Assembly: GCA_951802425.1 (NCBI GenBank)
Contig: OX637797.1
Location: 992,001-1,056,000, forward strand
Reading direction: 5' to 3'
Length of the DNA stretch: 64,000 nucleotides
Source: Clavaria fumosa
Taxonomy: Eukaryota > Basidiomycota > Agaricomycetes > Agaricales > Clavariaceae
Shown here piece by piece: positions 30,289 through 41,400 of this stretch; position 1 is the stretch's first letter, and every line of letters begins with the position of its first letter. The translations under genes were made by a program, and so were the position numbers. A model generated the notes under the pieces. It did no database searches and was not told the DNA's origin. It saw only the letters and a list, made by a program, of their open reading frames with translations.

Positions 30289-31780
30289 TCACGGGTCGGA
30301 TGACGGCCGCCCAACAATGACGAGCCCTTCCTCCTCCTCCGTCTCCCCACCCCCGTACTCGCTATTGCTCCCCACGCGTCGGTGAAGGCTCCACCCCGAA
30401 GACGATCGAGGGAGGGACAACATATCCGCGCTGCTCACCGCCGACAACGACCCGGTGGTAGCAGCAGCGGAAGCCCCACCCCTCCTCGAGCCCGCCATCT
30501 CCTCTCCCCTCCGTTCCCCACTAACCGACTCTTCCTGTCCATCTAGCGAAGACACCGACAACGGCGCACTCGACGATGCCCCTTCCGCATCTCCATCCCC
30601 GTCCCCTTCGTCTTCCCGCTCTTCATCGACAGACGACGCGCACGCGCTCGGAATAGACGACAGCTCCGAGCAGACGGCAGCCACGGACGACAGCGGCGAC
30701 GCCAGCATCCGATCCTTCTCGTTGTCCTCCCCGCCCTCGTCGTCCTCTTGTCGAGTCGCACTTGACCCTGACGCCTCTGGCGAGGTTGACGGCACCTTCA
30801 CTGAGATTTCACGTAGCGTCGCCAGCATTTGCTCCCGCACACGGACCGCCAGCTCTGCCACGTCCGCCGTCGTGAGACCCTCTGTCGACACAGGCGGGAG
30901 CACTGAGAGAAGAGATAGAGAGATATCGCAGATACCAAAAAAAGTTACCTCACTGTCCATATGTAGTTGAGAAGAAAAAAAACACGCACCCCGGACCTTT
31001 ATCCTTCCAGGCTCGAACACACCCGGGTGGTACATCCTCCAGTAGTTCTCCGCGACGATAGGCACGATCGGGATACCCGCCTGCACCGCGAGGTAGAACC
31101 CGCCCTTCTTGAGCGGGATAATGTCCGGCACCTCTCTGCTCGTGCGAGTCCCCTCGGGGTACATGACCAGCACCGTGCCTCGTCGTCGCAGCGTCTCCCC
31201 GGCGTCGCGCATCGACTGCATCGCCGCCGCGGGCGTGCCCCCGCGGTCTACAAACACCGCCCCCGAGAACGTCATGAACGCCCCGAGCGGCGACCGCTGC
31301 AGCTCCTTCTTCGCCATGATCGACGACCCCTTCGGCATCAGCCTTCGCACACACACCAAAATCACAAAAAAAAAGGATGGTCACAACGCTGAATTAATGC
31401 GATCAGCACGGACACACCCCTCACCTGCCCAGGATGGCCACGTCCACCATCGACTGGTGGTTGCACATGTACACAGCAGGGCGCGCCGCCCATAGGCGGT
31501 CCTCGCCTTCGATCTCGACCTCGAGGCCGAGCGTGGTGCGCACAAGGAAGTAAAAGCTCCGCGCAACAACGTAGTTGACGTCGTGCTGGCGCCCGAAGAG
31601 CGCCATGCTCGCCGCGACGCCCGCCGCCCAAACACCCGTCGTGAACAGCGCGAACGTGTACCCGGCTACGCGTACGACATATCGCATCCGCGAGGACCGC
31701 TTCCACAGCAACCTGCGCACCGCTGTGACCACCACGGAGGCGTACGCGAGTGGCTTCACGATGGACCAGACCGAGACCAT
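30289..31780 (-). CDS. 1-acyl-sn-glycerol-3-phosphate acyltransferase (AGPAT/PlsC family)
   Basis: Three exons (31780-31425, 31342-30990, 30902-30289) join through introns of 82 and 87 bp with clean GT..AG ends and encode 440 residues. Two N-terminal hydrophobic segments (PLAYASVVVTAV; YTFALFTTGVWAAGVAASMAL) precede acyltransferase block I (NHQSMVD, the HX4D catalytic motif), block II (GAVFVDRGG), block III (YPEGTRTS) and block IV (AGIPIVPIVAENY). The enzyme makes phosphatidic acid from lysophosphatidic acid in the ER, so it would feed phospholipid and triacylglycerol synthesis. From about residue 260 there is a long Ser/Glu/Asp-rich, low-complexity tail with no domain, unusual in length for the family. 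The split HX4D/LMPK junction supports the first intron. Confidence 0.9.
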
Positions 31781-31789
31781 AGTTGAAAG

Positions 31790-32555
31790 ACTCTAATAAT
31801 TGCTTTAAATTGCTTTGCTTGGGTCCTCCACCTTTGCCGAGAGGGGTAGATGCTTTGGAAGGGTATATTGAACGCTTGTGTGTGGGTGGTATCAAGGAGC
31901 TTACTGCTGTAGGAATGGTAGACCGACGAGATGCAGTGAATGAAGAAGTGATTGGTGATGCAGCACGGCCGCAGTGCGGTGCCTGTTTTGGCGATGTCCG
32001 CTTACTCAATAATGCATAACGGGTGGAGACTTGTACGTCCACGTTCTGAGTTTGAGTCAATTGCACGATACTACGTGGCAAAGTCAGTGTTGATGTTGGG
32101 GATTTCTAGTCTCATCAGTCGTTACATTGGATCAGTTACCCGATTTGCACAGCAGCACATTATTACGGTCGGTCCCGACTGTGATGAGATGGGCCAGGTC
32201 GGGAACAGAAGAAGTAATGAGACTAGCTAGTGTAGCTTGTACCTAGGTAGTATGAAATGAGAACTATGTGCAAATTGGATAAACTCACAACAGAGATCCA
32301 GGAGAGCAGCATCATGGCTAGTCCATGTATTTTGGAGCGAGGCAAATAAAACATGGGCCACGGCCTTACATTAGCTCTACCATGAATTACAAGCACAAGC
32401 GTTCTCTTTCAATGGCGATACATGCAACCTAGTGGATGGGGCAAGCAGGAGATGGCTCAGATGAACGCCACCGCACAGAAGTCCAACCACGAACCGACGA
32501 GCGGGAGCCCTACCCAGGCACACGGCACCTTCCCTCGCACGCAAAAAAAAAAAGA
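31790..32555. other. Intergenic, nothing recognised
   Basis: This region lies between the acyltransferase start and the MFS transporter stop. Frames at 31783-32019 (+) and 31790-32081 (-) are open for 70-100 codons but resemble nothing I know and show no consistent splice signals. The left part should contain the acyltransferase promoter. Confidence 0.45.
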
Positions 32556-34721
32556 TCAGCTCGTGATCCCGCCACACACAATTTTCTCATTCGTGCCAAC
32601 CCCTGCTGCTTGCGGCCTGGCCTCCTCCTCGGGCGGCTCCTCTCCCCTGGGCACCGCAACCGTCTCGTCCCCCTCTACGCCCTTCCTCCCCTTCTCCGCC
32701 TCCGCCTCCTTCCTGAGCGCCTCCTCCTTCCTCACGCTCTTCCACTCAAAGCAACACGCCGCCACCACCGACGCCGCCGCACACGCCGCCGACAGCCGGT
32801 ACACGTCCACCAGCCCAGCCATATACGCCCCCAGCACCGCCGGGAGCGCGTCCTCCTGTCCCGCCCGCATGAGCGCCTCCCGCACGCGCGTCGCCCCGCT
32901 CCCCAGGACCACCTCCGGGTCCACCCCCGGCGCGTCCCGCCGCAGCCCCCGCACGAACCCGTGCTCGAACACCGTCTGCCCCACCGCGATGAACACCGCG
33001 GCGCCGAGCGACTGGAAGAACATGACGCACGCCGTCCCCAGCGCCACGTCCTCCTGCGGCAGCACCGTCTGCACCGCAACCAGCGGGATCTGGAACCCCA
33101 CGCCCCCGCCCGTCCCCGCCAGCACTTGGTACCCGAAGAGCCGTCCGAACGACGTGTCCACCTTGAACGTCGAGATCAGACCGGTGCCGATCGCGAAGAG
33201 CGTCGCGCCCCCAATTAGGAACGGCACGTAGAACCCCAGACACGTGACCAGGGTGCCCACCGCTATCGAGGCTAGCACTGACGACATGAGGAAGGGTAGG
33301 ACGTTGAGGCCGGATTTGGTTGCAGACGTGCCCTTGACGCCTTGGAAGTAGAGCGGGAGGTATATGATAACTGTAAAGAAGGCTGCAACGGCTATGGCAG
33401 AGAAGACGGTGGCGGCAATCATTGTACGCTGGGAGAGGATGCGGGGCGGCAGTGTGGCACGTTCGCCAAGTCTAATTTGTGTGTAAACAAAGATGGCAGT
33501 CAGGCACGCGAAGCCGACGAATAGGCCGATAATGCGTGAGTTGTTCCACGCGTATGTTGAGCCACCCCACTGCAAGGCTAGAAGAAGGCAGAGGATAGCA
33601 GGAAGCAGAATAAACGAGCCAAGGAGATCAAGCTCTTTGATTCGGCTGAGAATAGGCGAGCGGGTTGCATTGGAATCACGGGGAATTTTGAGAAAGAAGA
33701 AGACTACAGCAGCAGATATTGCGCCGAAGGGAAGGCTGGAGTAAGGGTTGTTTTAGCATTTGGCCAACATATCAGTTCAATTGCACGAGACTGACTTGAT
33801 GTAGAAACACCATCTCCAGGAGAGCCGGTCAGTTAAAGCACCTCCCAATTCTGGGCCAATCGCAGAAGCGATACCCCACATGCCATCGATCAGCCCAAAC
33901 ACTATGGGTCGCCTGGCGAGCGGGACTTTTGTGAAGAAAAAAATTGTGGTCTCGCATGAGTGCAAGGTAATGTTGGTTCCCAGGATGTTTAGTTAGATAC
34001 GTCACCGCAGTAAGACGATATAACGAATGCCCCAGCGAATATTGCACTACTGCCGATTCCAGAAATAGCCCTGCCCAAGATAAGTACCTTGCTCGAAGGT
34101 GCAACGGCGCATATTAAAGAGCCTAGGTCGAACAATGCTATCGCCGTCAAGAACGTCAATTTGACCTAACAACCAGATTGAGCCCTCAAGCACGTCAGCA
34201 ATAGAAATGCCGACCCTACGTTGAACGTCTGGTAGATTCGTCCGAACAGTGGTTGCAGCGCGATCGACGTGAGAAAATCGGCCTGCGTGTAAGGTAAGAA
34301 CGCCCCAGGGCAGGGGAAAAAAAAAAAAAGAAGCAGAATGGCGGGCAGTCACCGATCCGTACCACCCGATGTCCCGCACGCTGTTGAAGCGGTCCGTGAT
34401 CCTCGGGATGGCTGTGGCGATGATCGTCTGGTCGATCGCGATGAGCAGCACGGCGAGGCACAGCGCGGCCACCACCGCGGCCAGCCGCGCGCCGCGTGGG
34501 TACGCCTCGTCACCAGCCTCGCGGGCCGTCTCGAGCTCGCCGCCGGCTGCCCCAGCCAACGCTCCACGCCCCGGACGCGCGAGACCGCCGTCCGCGCCTC
34601 CGCGCCCGTCGTCCCCGTCGTCGACGGGCTCGTGTTCGTGGCCCCCAATCTCACCCCCGGGGCCAGAGTGGGGCGGGCCAGGCCCCGTTGCGCTGCCTGT
34701 CTCTGTAATTGCTGTCGCCAT
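32556..34721 (-). CDS. MFS transporter, DHA2-type drug:H+ antiporter, first of a tandem pair
   Basis: The start is [12 protein letters not shown] (ATG 34721). A hydrophilic acidic/Gly-rich N-terminus is followed by the first membrane segment ending [17 protein letters not shown]. Exon 1 ends WYGS (34353). Exons 2 and 3 (34282-34220 and from 34165) give [14 protein letters not shown] and [15 protein letters not shown]. Later exons give [32 protein letters not shown] and the long 3' exon to the stop at 32556. That exon has [49 protein letters not shown] and the final ACCFEWKSV. The motifs fit 14-helix fungal toxin or drug exporters at the plasma membrane. Substrate unknown. The paralogue at 35181-37219 shares intron positions. 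Confidence 0.92.
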
Positions 34722-34729
34722 CACCGTGC

Positions 34730-35180
34730 GGCAGAGAAAAGTGTGAGCCGTCGGTGGGCCACCCCCCGTCCCCTCGCCGTTTCGTGAGTCATCGGGAAAA
34801 CCGCTCGAAGGGGCTGACAAAACGCCAAGCCGGATCTCACGCGGCTCGTGAACGCCCAAAAGTCGCCGTCGCCTGCACGCTTGTGCCGTGCAGCATGTGG
34901 GGCATTATGTATAGGGCACTAGCCGCGACTCCTGGCGATCACTATCAGATCACTGAGGGGCGAACTTTCTCTTTCTGTATGAAGAGCCATTCTCAGATCA
35001 ACTCAGAAACCGAGAGGGAATGGAAAACAGTCATAGCATTCCATTTGGATATTAGGGCAAGTAGACTACCGTTACTGCATCTATTTATTTTTTTCGTTGC
35101 GTCGTGCGTAAGTAGGGTAGATGTGACTGCTCGTGATACAAAACATAATAAAATTTACAAAGGAAAACTCTTCATCGAAC
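34730..35180. other. Intergenic region between the tandem MFS genes
   Basis: This about 450-bp spacer must contain the promoter of the left transporter and the terminator of the right one. A TATA-like minus-strand word (CTATACATA) lies near 34904-34913, about 185 bp before the start codon. No other feature is seen. Confidence 0.4.
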
Positions 35181-37219
35181 TCAAACCCCAACCGCAATCG
35201 CCGCGCCCTCCGTCTTCGCGCGCACCTCCGGGTCCTTGACGCTCTTCCACTCAAAGAAGCACGCCACGAACACCGACAGACACGCACACGCGAGCGCGAC
35301 GCGGTACGCGTCCCGCAGACCCGCCATGTACGCCAGCAACACCTGCGGCAGCTTGTCCAGCTGCCCCGTGCGCGTGAGCGTCTCGCGCAGCCGTGTTGCC
35401 CCGCTCCCCAGCAGGATGCTCGAGTCCACTTCGGGTGCGAAGCGCTGCACCCCGCGCACGAACCCGCTCGCGAACACCGACTGCGCGATCGAGATGAAGA
35501 GCGCGCCGCCCAGCGATTGGAAGAACATCACACACGCCGTCCCGATCGGAATGTCCTCGATCGGAAGGACGGTCTGCACTGCCAACAGCGGGATCTGGAA
35601 GCCCACCCCGACGCCGATGCCCGCGAGGATCTGGAAGCCCACCCACCGGCTGAACGGAATCGTGATGCTGTACGTCGTGATCAACCCCGCGCCCACCGCG
35701 TAGAAGACGGACCCCGCTATGATGAACGGCGTGTAGTACCCGAACTGCGTCACCAGCCCACCCCACACCATGGACGCGATCACCGTCGCCATCAGGATCG
35801 GCAGCACCTCGATACCGGACTTGGTCGCGCTGTGTCCGCGGATCCCTTGGAAGTAGAGCGGGAGGTAGAAGACCAAGAGGAAGAACCCGCCCGCGAACAG
35901 GATCGAGTAGCCCACGGCGGCGGCGATGCTGCGCTGCATGAGGATCCGGGGTGGCAGAGTCGCGTGTTCGCCCAGCTTGATTTGGGAGTAGATGAAGAGG
36001 ATGGTGAGGAGGCCGAAGCCGACGAACAGGCCGATGATGCGCGAGTTATTCCAAGGGTACGTGGTACCACCCCATTGCAGTGCCAAGAGGAGCATGACAA
36101 CAGCAGGGACCAAAATAGAGGCACCGATGAGGTCGAGCTCCTTGATTCGCTCTATAAGAGTAGCGTTGCCTAGGTTTTCGTCGCGCTTGATGCGGAGGAC
36201 AAGGAGGATGACAAGCGCGGAGAGGGCACCGATAGGAAGACTGCGAGTCACCACGGTCAGACGCTATTCTGATGTCTTGAGAACTGCGTGAACTCACTTG
36301 ATGTAGAAACACCACCTCCAAGAGACTTTATCGGTAAAGACACCACCTAGTTCTGGACCAGCGACGGAAGCGATGCCCCACATGCCTCCTAATAGTCCAT
36401 AGACGATGGGTATTTTTCGGAGGGGCACTAGCGATCGGGACGTCAGAACGGAGGATTTGCAAAGGGAAAGAGCAACCTTACCGCAATAACCTGCGATGAT
36501 GACTGCGCCGGAGAAGATACCGCCTACGCCGATACCGGCAATAGCCCTGCCAACGATGAGCACTTTACTCGAGGGAGCAACAGCGCAAATCAGGGATCCT
36601 AATTCGAAAAACGCGATGGCGGTTATGAAAGTCGCCTTGACCTGGTGATCGGGAGATGCCGATAAGCATGCGGAACATAAAAGACTCCGAAAGAAAAAAT
36701 TTGACGCACGCTGAACGTTTTGTAAATTCGGCCAAAAGTCGGCTGGAGTGAAGTCGCGGTTACGAAATAGGCCTATGGGAGGCGCGGATCAGATTATTTT
36801 ACGTTATGGGATGTGTGGAGAATACTAACTGAGCCATACCAACCAATGTCGAGCACGCTCTTGAACTGATCCGTTATTCTTGGAATGGCGGTGGCGACAA
36901 TGGTCTGGTCAAGAGCGACCAAGAAGACGGCGAGACAAACGGCGATGATGATAACAACCAGTCTGAAACCGTGGGGGTACCGGTCCTGGGCAGGTGGCTG
37001 GTTCTCCCTGACCTCTTCTTCGGTAACATCACCCTTTTCCGAGTCTGCCTTTTCGCTCCCCTGCTTCCTAATGGATGGGGGCTTCGATGTGCGGGTAGGA
37101 GAAGGACTCCTTGTGCGAGCGGCGGCTAGGGTAGGAGTGGCCGAAGGTGCCATTGAGTCTAAGTGGTCTTTCTCCTTGACATCGAGGGAGAATCTCTTGT
37201 CGAGGTTGTTGTTGCTCAT
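35181..37219 (-). CDS. MFS transporter, DHA2-type drug:H+ antiporter, second of a tandem pair
   Basis: The start is [20 protein letters not shown] (ATG 37219). A charged N-terminus rich in Ser/Pro/Thr and Glu is followed by [19 protein letters not shown] and WYGS at the end of exon 1, the same junction as in the neighbour. Further exons give [43 protein letters not shown] and [10 protein letters not shown]. The last exon (36254-35181) holds [51 protein letters not shown] and [19 protein letters not shown]. The two proteins are clearly alike along their whole length, so a local duplication is likely. Expected role: proton-driven efflux of small molecules. Frames and splice sites look intact. 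Confidence 0.92.
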
Positions 37220-37311
37220 GTCGAGGTCGTGTGCAGGACTAGATTAGAGGAGTGGTACTGAAGAGGAGGAGTGGGGCTACGAATGACTCGGAGAGTGGAG
37301 AGAAAAAGGGG

Positions 37312-37324
37312 TCATATATATAGT
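37312..37324 (-). promoter_or_regulatory. Candidate TATA box of the right MFS gene
   Basis: The + strand reads 'catatatatagta', which is TACTATATATATG on the minus strand, about 95 bp upstream of the ATG at 37219. This is a normal distance for a fungal TATA element. It is the only strong AT-rich word in the immediate upstream region. Confidence 0.45.
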
Positions 37325-37582
37325 AAAGCCGGCGTCTACAAAAGAATGCGGCAACTAAGGCGTCTACGATCGTTACTTGACCATCGGAAGGGATGATGAC
37401 TCTTCAACGCGGCAAGGTTTGTGTGTTGTGTGTTGTGTGATGATGAATTGAGTCAACTCAGCTGACGTCAAAACTGTGGTGACTAATCGTTCAAATAAGG
37501 AAATTTAAAGATTATATCAGCAATCTAAGGGTTAGGCAATCCATGTGCAGTAAAGGCGAACGTGCCTGTAAAAATAAGGGTT

Positions 37583-38115
37583 ACGACACCAGCTAAGGCG
37601 GTCAAGCGTCAAATCACCCGAAACGGGCAAGGGGTTGAGGGTTTTGACCCTGCCGTAGGCTGACGCGGTCCATCCACCCACGCTTGTACTGCGGCGTAAT
37701 CACTATCACTGTTACTCCGTACAGTAAGTCGTCTTATTATCAAGAAACAAGTGTCGTTACAATTCGATAACCTTTGCAATCCAATCCACAATTCCGTTGG
37801 AACGACGTCGACAACCTTTGCAATCCAAATCGCAAATCAGTTGCGACGATATAACCTTTGCAATCCAATCGCGCAACGAATTTGATCACGTAATCTTAGC
37901 TGACTTTCTGCTGATTCACGTGACCTCTTCGAATGAACGCGTGGCGACTTGGCATCGCGTCCGCGTTCACCGATATCGTGATCGATGATGCACAAAGCGA
38001 AGCAACGAGAGGCTGCTCCAGGCGCACCAACACGTTTAAGGACCTCGCACGCCGCCACAGTCACTAGCTCTTTTTCCTCCTCCAATACCTCCTCCAGCAC
38101 AACATCCAAGAAACT
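37583..38115 (+). repeat. 533-bp direct duplication, copy D1 (partner D2 56043-56575)
   Basis: The sequence is the same as 56043-56575 except for one difference I can find (T at 37975 versus C at 56435). It contains the whole presumptive promoter and the first 42 codons of the gene at 56448. It ends at AAGAAACT, where D1 passes into 'tacaaatcag' while D2 continues as the real exon. The two copies bracket the entire Helitron array plus a 35-bp filler (38116-38150). Confidence 0.95.
37763..37886 (+). promoter_or_regulatory. Three spaced 'aacctttgcaatccaa' repeats in the duplicated promoter
   Basis: Near-identical words occur at about 37769, 37813 and 37854 (and at 56229, 56273 and 56314 in D2), 42-44 bp apart. 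Each includes CCAAT or CCAAA. CCAAT boxes bind the HAP/NF-Y complex in fungi. Position 100-220 bp upstream of the ATG is consistent with a regulatory array. No binding is proven. Confidence 0.45.
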
Positions 38116-38130
38116 TACAAATCAGTGACC
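37988..38130 (+). pseudogene. 5' fragment of the 56448 host gene
   Basis: The ATG at 37988 opens the same reading frame as the host gene (MHKAKQREAAPGAPTRL...). After 42 codons the duplication ends and the frame closes within four codons of filler (K-K-L-T-N-Q-stop). With a complete promoter copy upstream it could be transcribed, but the product would be a short truncated peptide. Confidence 0.8.
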
Positions 38131-38461
38131 CATGCTCTTACTCAATCCAACTAGCAAAAACCCTTGCAGACACTGCAAGGTGCAAGAAAAATGTTGAGTG
38201 GTGTAGATATACTAAAAATTTGGTGAATATTGGCCCAGTGGTTGCTGAGATATAAATATTTTTGTACTTAAGCTTTGTAGTCTTATAAGAGAAGTGGTCA
38301 TCACACCAATTGTAAGCCCAATATATACATTGTTATTAAAGTAGTGCACATGGCACAAATAGTCTGGGTATCATGTAAAACAAAAGGTCAACAGGTACAT
38401 TGTAAGTAAAGTAGTGTAAGTAAAGTGGTATAGAGCAGTATTCATCCAGTCACAATAAACA

Positions 38462-41400
38462 TTAGTCAAGTAGTACTTCAGTGTACACAATATTCTTTGT
38501 AACAGGTTCTATAACAGTGTGATCCCAAATTGCTTTAATCCTTTGAACAGAAGTAACACGTGAAACAGCAACATAAAACTGTCCATGGGTGAACACAGAA
38601 GTTCTAAAGTCCAATCCCACATATTTCACAGACTGCCCTTGGCTCTTGTTGATGGTCATGGCAAAGGCCACAGACACAGGGAATTGCCGACGTTTGAGTT
38701 CGAAAGGAATTTGGATGTCAGAAGGAGTAAGTGTGATGCGAGGGATGAAAACTTTCTGGCCAGCATGCTCCCCACTCAACAGACGAACCTCCAACACTCT
38801 ATTTGACATCCTTGTCAAGATACCCCTTGTCCCATTGCAAACTCCCTGTACTGGATTCAGATTCCTCAACACCATGATTGGGCAGCCAATCTTAAGAGTG
38901 AGCTTGGCCAATGGAAGCCCAGATGCATTGATGGAATTGAGGTATTCCACTGGATAGAGCATTTCTCCCTCATCCCCTTCCCCTACTGCTGCAACAGAGT
39001 CTGCACTATGGTAAACCCTCTCCTCTCCTGGGAAGTCCTTGAGGACTGTGGCATTGATGCTGTGAACATCCTCATTTCGTGCAGAGAGGAGCATGCGATC
39101 ATTGAAGTACTGATCAGGTGGATGAGGGAGATCTGAAATGCCTGCATGGATGCATTGAGCCACAGAGTCCAATGTATTATCAAAACACCAACTAACCTGG
39201 ATAGACAAATTGAACCAGGGAGGCCAATGTATTGCTGGCACACTTGAAGTGCTCAGGAAGCTTGAGGTTGCAGTTGTCGTCTGTATGTTTCCCATGCCCA
39301 ACATCAAGCTGCCACTGTCCGAATTCTTGCTCCATCTGCTCTGGTCCCAAACGCATGTTGACAGATAGGTTGAGGATTTTAAGGTGTCTCCAAAGTACTG
39401 AACGCTGTAGACAGGCCCCAACAATCTGTGGCCTTGAACCCTTGACAATAACAGGCAATGTCTGTTGGAAGTCCCCACCAAACACCACTGTCAATCCACC
39501 AAATAGCCTATCACTTCCACGGATGTCCTGCAATGTCCTGTCCACAGCCTCAGCAATATGACGATGCTGCATTGGTGCCTCATCCCAGATAATCATAGCT
39601 GCAGATTGCAGAAGTTCAGCTTCAAAGCTGTTCTTCTTGATTGCGCAAGTTGATGATTCATGGATGAGGATTGGGATTTTGAAGGTTGAATGCGCTGTCC
39701 TTCCACCAATGATGAGGAGTGCTGCAATGGCAGAGGAAGCAACACAGATGATGATCTGTCCCTGGGCTCGCAGAGTGTAACATATTGTGTTGTACACAAA
39801 TGTCTTGCCTGTACCTCCTGGTCCATTGAGGAAGAAGCTGGTGCCAGAGTTGTTGTTGACTGCCTCCATGATCTGATCAAAGGCTGCCCTCTGACCCACA
39901 TTCAACATGGGTACATGTTCATCTGCCAATCGCTGCTGCTCCTCCACATCATAGTTCTTGTGCTGTGCAATAAGCCTATTGCCAACTACTTGTTGCCAAT
40001 CCATTTGAGACAGTGGCATTGGAGGATAATCCCTGAGGGACTTGTTGCTGTGGCCAAGGATCTGGTCAATCAGATGAAGGCCATAGTCATAAACCTGTTC
40101 CTCTGATGGATCTGCAACTCCATGTCTGCGCAGACCATGCTTCAGATCGTCACAGATGTGTGCCTTGAATTGAGTCCACAGTTCTGCTGGCTGGGAAGGT
40201 TGGCAGTCTCTTAGGATGACCACAAATAAGGCCCTGAGTTGTTTGCCTGTTTGCATGGCACTGGCATCTTGGAGGCATTGAACCCATTCTCCATCATCCT
40301 CCAGAAGTCCTCGAGCTAAACAGGCATCACGGAAGGAAGGGTGGATAGTCCCTTGGAAGGATTTTAGATCATCAAATGAAGTCGCACCCTGTAGAGCAAT
40401 CAGGAATGTGATGGGGCCATAGGTTTGCACATTGACATACCTTGACACAATTGAGTAGTGTGCGCAGATAAAACCTTTCCCCAGCACTGGGACTGACATA
40501 GTACATTCGTCCAATTGCAAATCCCCTCTGCCTGGGCTTCCACTCCCTTTTGCTTGCTACCCAAATGAATTTTTGAGGGATCTCATGGTAGAGTAGCTGT
40601 GAAGCTTCCCTGTATCTACCATTTGCCTTGAAGTAAGCTGTGAGTGTAGAGTCCCTGGTTGCAGCACGATCCATAACCTGCTGAATGTCCTGCTGGTTTG
40701 CTGGGTCCCAGGTAACTAATTGTTGGCCAGGGAGATGCACTTGCAGCCGAACAACATTGGGAACCTCTTTGTGCATGTCAAACATGAAGAGGCGCCAACA
40801 CCCTTCATGGGCGCTCACAAAGCGAGCATCCAGGTACTGTTTCACTTCATCCCTGCAAGCCCCAAACTCCATAGTGGTTCGGTCATGACCCTTGTAAATA
40901 TACTTGTGGATGTACTTGAAGCACTTGACAGAGCCTATACATTCCACATTGAGATGGCATTGGTACCTGTAAAGAAGGTATGGAGAGTAGGGGACAATCC
41001 AGCGATTGTCCACTTGATGGCCACGAACATCATGAAGTCTGCCATCATCACGACGCCTATAGGATGGGTAGCTGTCTTCAGAGATTGTGGTGGCATCCCT
41101 GAATGGCTTTGGGAAGTTCTTGGTACATGCTCCATTCTCCATGCAAGGTGAATTTGGATTAAGTGCTCCACAGGGACCATGGACCATATACTTCTTCACC
41201 AATTCATACAGCTCTGGGTGCAGGTCCTTGTCAGGGAACTCTGCTGATATGAAGGTGTCCACATCCTCTGGAGTCCGCATTCTGGCATCAGGGTGAAGGC
41301 AGACAATCATGTGCATGTGAGGGAGGCCACGTTTCTGGAACTCCTTTGTCCAGATGTAAGCCAATACTTGTGACAGAACTTTGTTCTTGGTGAGATCAAA

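Noticed and set aside
35133..36173. 346-residue + strand ORF, and similar ones at 32422-33231
   Set aside because: They are antisense shadows of the GC-rich MFS coding exons, rich in Arg/His/Gln, with no domain.
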